A stretch of DNA of 64,000 nt from Hippasteria phrygiana (lineage: Eukaryota; Echinodermata; Asteroidea; Valvatida; Goniasteridae). Each line of letters opens with the position of its first letter. The stretch's first letter is position 1. Below the pieces are notes generated by a model. It did not search any database. It worked only from the letters and a program-made list of their open reading frames with translations, and was not told where the DNA came from. A program made the translations under genes and the position numbers. The DNA is taken from contig JAZGUH010000327.1 in the NCBI GenBank assembly GCA_037893225.1, positions 868,001 through 932,000 of the forward strand, in the 5' to 3' direction. This document shows, piece by piece, positions 1-9,739 of the stretch.

Positions 1-273
1 TATTGTACATTCATACAACTTTATTAATATCGTTTAACCATTTTCTTTATTCCCGAAAAATATTTTGCTATTTCCTTAACCCTCACATTCCTGAAAATGA
101 TTTTATAGGAGTTACAGTTAATCTGTTTAACATTTTCCTGTTACATGTGACTAAGTAAAATCACACCTACATGTTTTCATGAAAAGGTTAAACAAAAGGC
201 ATTGTATTAGATTTATTTAGAAAACTTCTCATGCTTGTTGCAAAGTCTTAAGTTTTGTTATTTCCATTAACAG

Positions 274-351
274 GGTGCCAAAGGACAGCCTTTACAGAAA
301 GAAAACTCTGCAACATTGAAACGGACAGTGTCGGCTCCGGGGGATAAAACA
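274..351 (+). CDS. Basic phase-0 exon 1 (visible) of a BEN-domain gene
   Basis: A 78-nt, 26-codon open exon lies between a cag acceptor (271-273) and a gtaagt donor at 352. It reads in phase 0 as GAKGQPLQKENSATLKRTVS and continues APGDKT. The peptide is Lys/Ser/Thr-rich and looks unstructured. It pairs with the exon at 1049, which has the same length and phase and a similar layout (LK-R-S near the middle, DK near the end), so exon duplication is likely. The gene starts upstream of the window. Function is unknown; by context it is part of the disordered N-terminal region of the BEN-domain protein that ends at 8429. Confidence 0.6.
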
Positions 352-1048
352 GTAAGTACAAAGACTTATGCGCACACATCCTTTTTAGCATTAGGAGGAA
401 ACAGGAATGAAACACTTCTTAATAAATTACATAGAGCATATTATTAAGGTGCATTTTTTGAAGGGGGGGATTGACACTATTTGCAACCTTTTCAAGGAAC
501 CATTAGTAGTGAATATCCTAAACATATATCATCACATAACATTGTGATAAATAATGAGAGAACACAATGTACCGATAATGGTACCCATTGGGAGATATTT
601 CCGTTCAGCTGTGCACAATTTTGTTTCCATCTTTCCTACCCCTAATCTTAATCATTATTTCCCTTATCCTTATAAAATGATATCAATAGTATTCGGGCAT
701 ACGTATGAACGCGCCGGGTGGTCGCACGACACGCACACGTTAATTACAGTCAGAATGCGCGTTCGCGTAACATCGGGTGACACGACGTCAGGTCGTCAGC
801 GCTTTTATCCTGAATAACCTTTTTTGATTTTGACACTTAATCCAGGATACCGAACTGGCTTATTGACTAAAACAGCAAAAAAAATAGAAAGGTACGATAT
901 TAAAGATACAAACAACAAAAGGTAATATGAAGATACAATCCAACATCCATGAATATGCTATTTAAATGCTAGTTCAAAACACGGATCTTTAGAGAAAACA
1001 CAAATACTTGGTTTAATACATGTACACGTATTTGCTATTTTTCTAAAG

Positions 1049-1126
1049 GAAGAATGTTCTTTGAAGGGGAAGCAAAACCCTGCAGTGCTGAAAAGGAAAA
1101 GCTCAGTCGTGACAGAGGATAAAGCG
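1049..1126 (+). CDS. Basic phase-0 exon 2, probable duplicate of exon 1
   Basis: The exon is 78 nt and phase 0, with acceptor ...tttctaaag and donor gtaaga. It reads EECSLKGKQNPAVLKRKSSV then VTEDKA. The other two frames contain stops, which supports this one. It shares length, phase and the pattern K-x-x-x-LKR-x-x-S...DK with the exon at 274. The linker is positively charged with no recognisable domain. The following intron (1127-1876) carries an 18-base G run at 1389-1406 and no gene of its own. Confidence 0.6.
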
Positions 1127-1876
1127 GTAAGAACAACATTTTATTGGCATTCATAAGTGCATTTTTTTTGCAGCGTCGCATCACAGACGGGGCTCTATAA
1201 GCGCTTAGCGGCGTTCTTCTTCTTGTGCCAATTTAGTCACGTGACAGTTTTTCCTTGACGAAACTCTCACACACGCAAATTCTGTGAGACCGGAGGCTGT
1301 CCCCCTTGACGAAACTGTCACACACGCAAGTCACCAACGACGCGTTGTGTGCATATGTATTCGCTTTTTGTTTTGGGGTTTTTTTTGCGGGGGGGGGGGG
1401 GGGGGGTTGTGATCGGGCATAACCAATTCCCCTTTTGAAGTTGTTCAAATGAAAATTTCTTTCTTCTTGAGTGACTAGGCACAACCTTAAATAAATTGTA
1501 GTTTTTTCGCTTTCCGTCTTTAATTTTTTTTTTGGGGGGGGGAGGCAATAATTCTTTTTTAAAACACCTAACGCCACTTTTCCTTATCCTACCACCACGA
1601 ATTTTTGTATATTTATGTTTTGGACCAATATCTATCGATATCACCTATTTGCGACGATATAATGTTGCCTCTAAATAGGGGCTGTGGAATTAAAGAGACG
1701 CTGAAATGTCTCCACTTGTCTCCCTAAGGTTTAAAATGACAAAGTCTCTCCTTTAAGGTAATTTAGTTTTACTTTTACTTAGGTTGAAAACAAACTCAAA
1801 ATTTCTAGCTATGACTGTTATTGCATGTGAATGATTTATATAAAATTAATAGTTCTTGCTTTTACTTATTTTTTAG

Positions 1877-1951
1877 GTTAACAATGCAACAGCTAAACCC
1901 CGGGAACCTGCCAAGAAAAGCCGCTCTTTGATGGTCCAAAACCCCAAACGG
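1877..1951 (+). CDS. Basic phase-0 exon 3 of the BEN-domain gene
   Basis: A 75-nt exon follows a pyrimidine-rich tttttag acceptor and precedes a gtgagt donor. It reads VNNATAKPREPAKKSRSLMV then QNPKR. It is phase 0 on both sides, like every other exon of this gene in the window, so any one of them could be skipped without shifting the frame. It is rich in Lys, Arg, Pro and Ser, compatible with a nuclear or DNA/microtubule-binding tail. No family is recognised. Confidence 0.6.
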
Positions 1952-2317
1952 GTGAGTTTAAAGTAAACGGTATTATTGCTGCAAAGGGAATGGTTGATTC
2001 AAATGACCTGAATATATAAACCAATTCAAAATACAATGTAGTTCTAGGTACATGTACCCTTGACATTTATTGCAGCCAATCAACGGGTGAACTACATTTT
2101 GCTCCTTTAAGAAATTAATGGTTTGTCATGTACCGGTATGTAAGAAATCTCTGGCTTTTTAAACGAAAATTAATATCCACGCACATAGGGACAATTACTA
2201 ATTAATTTAATTGCAATAAACAAAAACAGTTATAAACCCAGTTTCCCCAGTACATTGCATATATTATACATGTAGTTTGTGGACAGACCGATCATTCCAT
2301 TCTTTTTACTTCCGCAG

Positions 2318-2395
2318 ATTAACCAAAACTGTAACATCCTGCAAAAGACACCATCAAACACCCGCAAAGCCCTCACGCCCGTGAACAACTTGAAG
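2318..2395 (+). CDS. Basic phase-0 exon 4 of the BEN-domain gene
   Basis: A 78-nt exon lies between ttccgcag and gtaatt. It reads INQNCNILQKTPSNTRKALT then PVNNLK, phase 0. The TPSNTRKALTPVN stretch has TP sites typical of cyclin-dependent kinase targets. A faint resemblance to the TRKAL segment of securin-type proteins is noted but not relied on. A 2.3-kb intron follows (2396-4699) that contains transposon debris, including a BED-finger-like relic at 3522. Confidence 0.55.
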
Positions 2396-3521
2396 GTAAT
2401 TCAATATTTTCCTTTTCGTGTATGACAAGTCAGTACCGGTACAGATTGATTTACGGTTAGGACCGAGAGAGAAATAAATTCATCCGGATAATAAAATTAC
2501 GAGTGATTTTCAAATATTTTTCTCAGAAGAGCTTTCCAGTCAATGATTGACAGTCGACTGACATAAGTAATAAGATCTACCGGTACCGGTTTCTTTTTTC
2601 GGAGATAAGTGGGTCAGTGAAAATTATTTTGAGTCGGCGCCTTTGTTGAAACCCTGTGAGAATATAATATGACCTGAACGAAGACGTATAAGTTAACAAC
2701 CAATGACAACGAAGATTTTTGTTCATGCTAGATTCATGATTAAACTAAAATGTTAGGCATAGACATTTGTGACGTTTCACTAAGGAATTTGATAACTGCG
2801 AAAAATAACCGTGCCGGGGTGACTATATTGGCTCCCAAAAACTGGAAGATATTTAATGTCAGCCACTTCCCGTAGACTCCGTGTGTAATTTTACGCCGTA
2901 GCCAAGTTAAAGTAATTCGGACACGGCCTTAAATTCGGTAGAGCAGTTTCCCAAGCATCGTGCACTTCAGTCGGATTTTTTGTTGTTGCGATGACCCGTT
3001 CACGCACAAAAAGAAACGGCTATTACAGGCATGAGAATTTCCCGCCGTTCCCCGCTTTTTGGAGGCAAAAACGTGTCCTCTCCAAGTTCAATGTGAATCC
3101 GGTTTAAAATTTGGGAGGTAGAGGTGGTCTAGGGTAATTTTTGTTTTGGGGAAATTGTGGAAATATCATTGCTGAAATGCCCCGAGATCGGCACTTTTAA
3201 AGTCGGCTTCGTAGCTCTGTTTTTAGACGCTCCCAGTTGTTTTATAAACCCGTTTGTCCGATCCTATTTACACGACGTACGCAGAGCGATGAAGTGCTGT
3301 TGCAGAGATGAAGTTTACTAAACGAATCAACCATCGCGTTAGGTATCAAGTATTCCATAACGTCATAAAAATTGTCCAATCAACGATCCCCTATAATGAG
3401 CGTTAGGAAATGCTGTTGTTGATTGAGCGGCCATCGTGTTAACGCTTTGGCCTTTGTGTACGTGAAAGAAAAAAAGTTATAGTAAAATTATCGTGAAATA
3501 TCGGAGGCATCCGACTTCAAA

Positions 3522-3759
3522 ATGCCGAGAATTTTGGATAGAAATGAAGAACAATTCGTACGGGAGTCGGATAAAGGTGTCCAAAACAAATGGAAGTGGT
3601 CTTGGTTAGAGGAAGATGTGGAAAAAAAAACTGCCTGGTAAAAGTGGTATTGCCGATAAAGTAAAGTGCAATCTCAGCGAGTTCGCCAGAAAGGTAGATA
3701 TACCAGGGAAGTCGATGTGCACGCTTAGCAATAAACTGATGCTACTTTTCAGTACCTAG
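3522..3759 (+). pseudogene. Decayed BED-finger-like transposon/host N-terminal domain
   Basis: An ATG at 3522 opens a frame with the motif KWKWSWLEED. The frame then breaks at a run of nine A (about 3619-3627). One frame over, the reading continues with KLPGKSGIADKVKCNLSEFA and a segment MCTLSNKL, stopping at 3757. A Trp-rich WSWLE start, a variable linker and a C-x-x-x-like knuckle are typical of BED-like zinc-finger modules fused to hAT/KIAA1958-type proteins in marine animals. The break and the missing second Cys suggest a relic, or a homopolymer sequencing error plus decay. It lies in an intron of the BEN gene. Confidence 0.4.
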
Positions 3760-4023
3760 GTATTTTGTCAAAATTTTCTAAAGGGTACGCTGACCCCCTC
3801 AACCCCCGCCAGGGGGGCCCGGCCCCCTGAAACCCCCGGCATGCCTCGCCTTCGGCTCGGGCTAAGCCTACGGCTTGATTGGGTCATTAATAGTGAATCG
3901 CTATTTTCCAGTTTTTTCTAACACAACCCATTCTCATGCCTGCTATTAGCGTACAACCATCTCATTCAAGCTTGTCCAACAACGCGTGCGAAAGGTTGTT
4001 CGACACGGGAAAGGGGGGGGGGG

Positions 4024-4379
4024 AGCCTTGATTTAAGGCTGTGAGTGCTGTCTTGGCCTGCGTGTCCCCAGCCCTGCCGGCTAGTGCAACTACCTCCACA
4101 TAACATGTACGGCGAACGCCGATCCGTGACACGCACGGTGCCCGCAGTGCTTGTGTATACGCACCGCCCCGTACTCTCCGTGCTCCAAGCTGCAGACTAT
4201 TGGGTGTTGGTACCGGGTGGTGCGTGTACAGCGTATGAAATTATGTATGTCATGCGTGTACATGTACATGCATAGCGGGCAGATCGTGCTTGTTGTAATG
4301 TATCGGCGTTCCCCGTGATAGCTGGCCGCGCCAGACGACCGCAGGCTGATACAGCACGCACAGCCTTGCATTCAAGGCT
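4024..4379. mobile_element. Repeat bounded by two copies of a short palindrome
   Basis: The 17-18-bp near-palindromes agccttgatttaaggct (4024-4040) and agccttgcattcaaggct (4362-4379) flank about 320 bp of GC-rich, CpG-rich sequence unlike the AT-rich intron around it. Poly-G tracts adjoin both outer edges (4013-4023 and after 4380). This resembles a small insertion with palindromic termini, but I see no clear target duplication. Both overlapping reading frames inside look like chance. Confidence 0.3.
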
Positions 4380-4699
4380 GGGGGGAGGGGGGGCGTTGGG
4401 GCGTTCAGAACGGTGAGGAACCCTTGCGGACGCGTGAGAACGGTCTGTTTATTTTTTGTCGTCTGCCCTGGCCTTGATACTAATTACCTTTCAACTGCGA
4501 TGAATTTACTTTTAGTGGATATGGTTGATTATACACGCAACATCTCCTGGTCTTATAAGTAGGGAGTTTTTTAATGACAACACGAACAGGATAATGTTGA
4601 GAAAGAGCCAATATGTTGAAAGGGTTGTAGGTCTACATGTGCACACAATCATCTAAGATTGTTTCAAAGAAAAAACATCTTGTTTCCCTCTTTTTAAAG

Positions 4700-4768
4700 G
4701 TAACACAAAAGCCAGCAGCAAAAGCATCAAGAAAACCAAGAAATGAAACTTCAGTCACCAAGAAGAAG
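4700..4768 (+). CDS. Basic phase-0 exon 5 of the BEN-domain gene
   Basis: A 69-nt exon lies between tttttaaag and gtaaag. It reads VTQKPAAKASRKPRNETSVT then KKK. It is phase 0, extremely Lys-rich and lacks acidic residues apart from one Glu, continuing the style of the preceding exons. The intron after it (4769-5395) is AT-rich with short TGTACA clusters and nothing else I can name. Confidence 0.55.
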
Positions 4769-5395
4769 GTAAAGAATTTCCCTTTGTTAATACATGTATG
4801 TACATGTATGTGTACAATGTATTATGTTGTTCGAGAACATGTAGACTATATTAGACTACATTCTTTTACAAGTTACGATGGGAGGCAGAAGTCACATTTT
4901 TGTATAAATAAGTTCCTATTTAGTAAGAAAAAACACGAATTATGTTAAGTTCTCTATAAATATTTGCTGTTGGTACATAAATGTTGAACACGTATACTGC
5001 TTTTCCAAATCACAGCAAACCTTTAAGATGCAGAACGTATTGTTTTTGCTGCGTTGTAGAGTTTCATTATCAGTGCAAACATGGTTATTTACAATGTATG
5101 TTCCTTTTTTTTAATTATTGATTTTTTCTAAAAGATTAACATTAGGCCTATACATATGTTTAGCCTGTAAAGATTGTTTGTGAAACTACTTGAAAGAACA
5201 CATCAACTAGGTGACATGCACAAAAATAGTTAATAAATTAAACAAATTTGTTTTACAAATAATTAATTGAATTACTTCAACTGGATAAATAACAATTTAT
5301 ATGTATATTAGTTTATTATAGAGCCATCAAACATAGCTGGTGAAATATTTTAATACATTTGGTGGATTTTTGTTTGCTTTGCATTTTACCAACAG

Positions 5396-5437
5396 GCCAC
5401 AAGGAAAATCAGAGGAACAGCAGTAGTCATAAAAAAG
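5396..5437 (+). CDS. 14-codon micro-exon 6 of the BEN-domain gene
   Basis: A 42-nt exon lies between an acceptor ending ccaacag and a gtcagt donor. It reads ATRKIRGTAVVIKK, phase 0. Its size and the matching phase and composition with its neighbours are the evidence. On its own it would be weak. The next intron (5438-6801) contains AT-rich low-complexity sequence at 5455-5555 and no gene. Confidence 0.45.
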
Positions 5438-6801
5438 GTCAGTGAATTTTTATATTAAAAAAAAATTTTTTTTTATTAATAAATTTATTATTTATTTATT
5501 ATTTATTTTTTATAAATTTTTTTATTTATTTTTTATTTTGATTTTTTTTTTAGCTTGCCGATAACATTTCTAGGGTCGTGGCCGTAAAACTAGGGTTAGT
5601 CGGGTAACCGGAAGCAGATTTTTTTTTTTTTTACCTCATACATAAGTTACAATTTTTGGAGCTCAGAAAAACGCTGATTAATATTTACGTGTGCCGGCTT
5701 CTTTTCATGTGTAGCTAGGGCAATGTGTGTGCGGGCATTCTACGGAGAGCACTGTTTCAGAACCACCAAAACGACATCGTCATGTATTACTGAAAGCGCA
5801 CTCGGCCTTACTGAATAGGTACAAGGCTTTATTGAAAAGGCACAAGGCGTGACGATGTCATTTTGGTTGGTCTTTTTAAGTGCTTACCGCATTCTACACC
5901 CTTGTGCCAGTTTTATGATTGCATCATAAAGCGCATGCGTAGTCGACTGTCGGACGGGTAACCCGTGCGGTAATCTTCTATTCATGCTTATTTAGCCTGT
6001 GCGTGAATACTCACGTGCGCGCTTAGCAGACAGCAAAAAGAACTGCTGGCACGTGATTGTGAGAATTCAGTTTTCGATCGTGAATACATGTATGAGGTAT
6101 ACATGTAATAATATTCTACAGAAAATAACTGTTAGGAAAAACCATGCTCTTCTTGTAATGTAGTTTCCTGAACCTAGTAAAGATGTTGGAAAAATTGTCA
6201 GGTCGGGGAAGCAGAGTATCTGATTTGCACCTGTTCACAGATGTAAAAAAAACTGGGGACAGTATTTAAACATAATCAGGTTTTTTTAACGATGGTCGAA
6301 CGACCATCCTTGGAAATGGATATCAAAAATTCACCTTTCTTTAGAATGACAGCACACTGGGTGCCATAATTTAACAGGTTACTTGAGACTAATAAGCTTA
6401 CTTAAGACTACTATTATTTACCCAAAAGTCGACTAACTAGGTATTTTACTATAAATTAGTATTGTTTGTGATGCTGGCAAATGTTTTATATTACTGTAAA
6501 AATCATTTGTGTCTCTAAAAGTACATGTGGTTCACTTTTACTCTTAATTGGTATCTGAATTTCGAATTTTAAAAAAAATCGAAAAATCAATTTTTTTTTA
6601 AAATGCATCTACACCTTCTCTTATCTCTCATTTGGCCCTCCCTCGCCCATCATCCCTTTCTTTATCCAGTCTGTTTTCGACTTTCTCATTTCACTTCCAC
6701 TCCTTCAAAGGAAGAACATTTTTAGGTATTACCAGCCCCAACCCACACAAATATAAGTTAATTATGATTACACTAACTTTATTTCCCAATTTTAATTACA
6801 G

Positions 6802-6978
6802 ATCGCAAATTTGATAGCATCTGGTGAGCCAGCAGAAGACCAAGAGAGTGAAGACAACATCACTTTACAGTATATCTTACCTGAAGGTCGTAGTTTTGCT
6901 GATTTGGAGGAAATAGCAAATGGAGCACTGGCAAATCTCCAAAAAGAAATCCAAAAAAAAATGAACAAAAAGAAATAA
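6802..6978 (+). CDS. Exon 7: acidic/helical segment ending at a TAA in an A-rich run
   Basis: After acceptor ttaattacag, phase 0 gives IANLIASGEPAEDQESEDNI, then TLQYILPEGRSFADLEEIAN and a helical GALANLQKEIQKKMNKKK, with TAA at 6976-6978. Composition switches from basic to acidic and then to an amphipathic helix, which argues for real coding. The frame reaches its stop just after an A9 run at 6953-6961. One additional A there would put the ribosome into the open frame that contains the heptad repeats and the BEN-like domain (up to 8429). Either the protein ends here, or the stop is an artefact or a polymorphic indel. Confidence 0.6.
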   Translation: MANLIASGEPAEDQESEDNITLQYILPEGRSFADLEEIANGALANLQKEIQKKMNKKK

Positions 6979-8429
6979 AAAAAAAAAATGAAAAAAAAAA
7001 AAAAAATGAAAAACAACTGCCGGCTCTTGGATCACCGACGCCAGCTCTTGGATCACCGACGCCAGCTCTTGGATCACCGACGCCAGCTCTTGGATCACCG
7101 ACGCCAGGTCGGCGGTCACCGACGCCAGGTCGGCGGTCACCGACGCCACCTCGGCGGTCACCGACGCCACCTCGGCGGTCACCGACGCCACCTCGGCGGT
7201 CACCGACGCCACCTCGGCGGTCACCGACGCCACCTCGGCGGTCACCGACGCCACCTCGGCGGTCACCGACGTCACCTCGGCGGTCACCGACGCCACCTCC
7301 GCGGTCACCGACGCCACCTCCGTGGTCACCGACGCCCCCTCCGCGGTCACCGACGCCCTCTCCGCGGTCACCGACGCCCCCTCCGTGGTCACCGACGCCC
7401 TCTCCGCGGTCACCGACGCCCTCTCCGCGGTCACCGACGCCCTCTCCGCGGTCACCGACGCCCCCTCCGCGGTCACCGACGCCCCCTCCATGGTCACCGC
7501 TGCCCCCTCTGCGGTCACCGACGCCCCCTCTGCGGTCACCGACGCCCCCTCCGCTGTCACCGACGCCCCCTCTGCCCTCTCCAGCTCAGTCTTCATCAAT
7601 GCTACCGCCACGCCCATCAATGCTACCGAGATCATTGCACTCTTCATCAAACACATTCAGACCACTGCCATTCAGACCCCCACAAAACAGCGATGCAAGA
7701 CATGGGCCAGGAACAAATCAATTATCTCGTCCATGGGTGACACCCTATCCACAACCCTATCAACAGAGAAGACTTCAGATGGCCACTCAGCCACCTTATG
7801 CCAGTAATCAGACTCCACCATGGATGGTACCACAGATTTCCCCACACCCGATGACACAACTAAGGCAACCCGCTCTTCAAACAGACCAATCTCAACGCAT
7901 TGCAGCACTTGAAAAAGAGGTAGCCAGTTCGAAGAAAGATGTGGCTGCTTTGAAGCAAGATATGGCTGCTTTGAAGCAACTTGTTGCCTTCCAAGATACA
8001 AAATACCAGCATCTTCTCTCCATATACGTCGGCGCAAACAATCCAAACCTAGCCAAAACCCAGAGAATTGACGAGATCATGGACCTACTGGATACTACCA
8101 CAAACGAAGACGGGGAGGAACTACTGGTAGTAAAACAGAAAGTGATGCAAACCCTGGCAAACTTTGCCCCCGATCATAAAAAAATTGCAAGGGAGCTAGG
8201 ACGTATCTTGTTCCTCGATGAAGAAAGAGTTGGGGCAAATTGTCGTGGAGTAAGAGGATTGCAAAAGCTTAACCAGAAGAGGCTGGATGCACTCCAGAGA
8301 GCAGTGTTTGAACTGTGTCCAGAAAAGAATCAGCAGCAGCACAATCAGATGTTGAAAGAAATAATAGAAGTTGTGGACTCATACAGTCGTCACGTTAGGA
8401 AAAAAGTAAAAGACAAAATGGCTGAGTAA
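6903..8429 (+). CDS. BEN-domain protein C-terminal half with SPTPPRR repeats and coiled coil
   Basis: One frame is open without a stop from 6903 to the TAA at 8427-8429, although its first ATG is only at 7599. Order: Lys/Glu-rich linker (6960-7016); about 26 heptads of type ALGSPTP, then SPTPPRR and SPTPPLR (7023-7580); a Pro/Gln/Ser-rich stretch (7590-7880); a coiled coil IAALEKEVASSKKDVAALKQ with a second AALKQ repeat (about 7894-8020); and a BEN-like domain (about 8040-8370) with KKIARELGRILF, GANCRGVRGLQKLNQKRLDA and LQRAVFELCP. BEN domains bind DNA or mediate chromatin-factor contacts, often next to coiled coils. The SP/TP repeats would be proline-directed kinase sites. It probably continues exon 7 through a one-base A-run difference. 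The BEN assignment is by eye. Confidence 0.6.
   Translation, partial: FGGNSKWSTGKSPKRNPKKNEQKEIKKKNEKKKKNEKQLPALGSPTPALGSPTPALGSPTPALGSPTPGRRSPTPGRRSPTPPRRSPTPPRRSPTPPRRSPTPPRRSPTPPRRSPTPPRRSPTSPRRSPTPPPRSPTPPPWSPTPPPRSPTPSPRSPTPPPWSPTPSPRSPTPSPRSPTPSPRSPTPPPRSPTPPPWSPLPPLRSPTPPLRSPTPPPLSPTPPLPSPAQSSSMLPPRPSMLPRSLHSSSNTFRPLPFRPPQNSDARHGPGTNQLSRPWVTPYPQPYQQRRLQMATQPPYASNQTPPWMVPQISPHPMTQLRQPALQTDQSQRIAALEKEVASSKKDVAALKQDMAALKQLVAFQDTKYQHLLSIYVGANNPNLAKTQRIDEIMDLLDTTTNEDGEELLVVKQKVMQTLANFAPDHKKIARELGRILFLDEERVGANCRGVRGLQKLNQKRLDALQRAVFELCPEKNQQQHNQMLKEIIEVVDSYSRHVRKKVKDKMAE
7023..7580 (+). repeat. 21-bp coding minisatellite
   Basis: About 26 tandem copies of a 21-bp unit built on ggtcaccgacgccacctcgg vary at a few positions: a gctcttggatcaccgacgcca form first, then cggcggtcaccgacgccacct, then ccgcggtcaccgacgccccct. 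Because 21 is a multiple of three, every frame on both strands stays open. Only the frame reading SPTPPRR joins the non-repetitive coiled coil and BEN-like region downstream. Confidence 0.9.
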
Positions 8430-8434
8430 GCATA

Positions 8435-8937
8435 GAGCAAGTTCGATCAAGGACTATAGTTAACCATAGTTCGACTAACCCTGATCGAACGCACGCTAGT
8501 CGACGATGGTTGGACTAGTCTAGTGAACGATTCGCGACCAGCCCACCGAGGTTGGTCGCATCGCTGGTTACCAATAGCCGTTTTAATAGCACAGTGCAGA
8601 GAGGACCAGTTATCAGAAAAATTGCGAAAACACGTAAATATTCAGCAGCAGTGAACGATCGTTTTTTGTTACTTTGTCTTTCTTTTAACATGTTAAAATA
8701 ATGCACACGTTACCACTTGTGACATTGTTGATATACTGAGCAAATATCGTCCGTGTCGCTTTCATCTATGAACTCGTCAAAAACGTCAACAGAACTGGCC
8801 ACCACCATTTTCTCATGGTCGCGTTGACATGACAATAGTTCGACAAGAGTCGTTGGCACTTCAACTTCAGTGCTCATGCGCGACGTACGTCACGAACCAA
8901 CCACTAGTTAACCATTGGTCCCTGATCGAACTTGCTC
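8435..8937. mobile_element. 503-bp MITE with about 30-bp terminal inverted repeats
   Basis: The left end gagcaagttcgatcaaggac (8435) matches the reverse complement of the right end, gagcaagttcgatcaggga. Similarity runs on through a gttaac segment for about 30 bp. No coding capacity is seen. The element begins 5 bp after the BEN-gene stop codon, so the 3' UTR must run into it or end inside it. Confidence 0.75.
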
Positions 8938-8977
8938 ATTTCTACACACAAGATACATGATAAAAAGGTGGTTAAAT

Positions 8978-9401
8978 GTAGTGTAAACAATGAGTAATTT
9001 TTTTACTGAAATATTACAAAATACCTTACTCTTGTAAGGTATTTCGTAAGTTAATTGTAGTCTCGATCATCCTTAAATGGTGGTACCAGGTGTGCTGTCG
9101 TTGTGAAGAAAAGTGGAAATTTATATCGTTTTCCAACGATTTCCAGCTGGAAAACTGCAATGTAGCCTTTAGTCAAGGCGCGCGCCATGGCATTCGGGGA
9201 GCATCACGCGTCCACGCGCGCCTTGACTAAAGGCTATCATCCGCCCGACGGTTGAAAATGAGCGCCGGTTTCCTGATTTTTGTCGCCATCCAACAACGCA
9301 AAACTTTGAACAGATCAGTGAAACGATATTTCCTATAAAATACTAACCCTCAAATCCGCCCATATCTGAAAATTGCAACAATGACCAATCGTGTACACTA
9401 C
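8978..9401. mobile_element. MITE family B, copy 1, with internal palindrome
   Basis: The terminal repeat gtagtgtacacgattggt is seen at the right end (inverted) and, slightly diverged, at the left end (gtagtgtaaacaatgag). A second copy lies at 27979-28410 with strong similarity along both flanks, for example accaggtgtgctgtcgttgt and catccaacaacgcaaaactt. The centre is a long palindrome around gtcaaggcgcgcgcc and its inverse at 9170-9235. Confidence 0.75.
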
Positions 9402-9476
9402 GTTTAAGGTAACATAACCTACATGTACCTGGGGGAATTTGGTTTGTACGTTTGAAGAGACATATGATAAAAAAAA

Positions 9477-9732
9477 ATCGCGTATGAAGAAATAATTTTA
9501 ATTCTTTATTTCGTGCGCTCGGAATTATTTCGTGCTCACGAAATCATTTCGTACCCTCAAAATCATTTCGTACCCTCGAAAAAAATTTCGTTAGTACAAA
9601 ATGATTTTGAGGGAACGAAATCATTTCCAGAAAAAAATATAAAGTTATTTGAGCGCACGAAATGATTTCGACCTCACAAAAGACTTCATTTTGAGCGCAC
9701 GAAATAAAGAACTCAAATTATTTCTTTATACG
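9477..9732. mobile_element. Foldback element with iterated cgaaatcatttcg palindromes
   Basis: About 45 bp at the left (cgtatgaagaaataatttta, then ttctttatttcgtgcgctc) is repeated inverted at the right edge. The interior carries several copies of the self-complementary word acgaaatcatttcgt in both orientations, so the whole 256 bp can fold into a long hairpin with nested hairpins. No reading frame is present. Confidence 0.65.
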
Positions 9733-9739
9733 AAATTGT

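Noticed and set aside
6877..7656. 259-codon minus-strand ORF (Ala-Ser-Val-Thr-Ala-Glu repeats) across the minisatellite
   Set aside because: The 21-bp repeat keeps all six frames open. This frame does not join unique coding sequence with coding-like composition.
6988..7807. Two plus-strand ORFs (His-Arg-Arg and Val-Thr-Asp-Ala repeats) over the same repeat
   Set aside because: They are shadows of the SPTPPRR frame and end shortly after the repeat, without domains.
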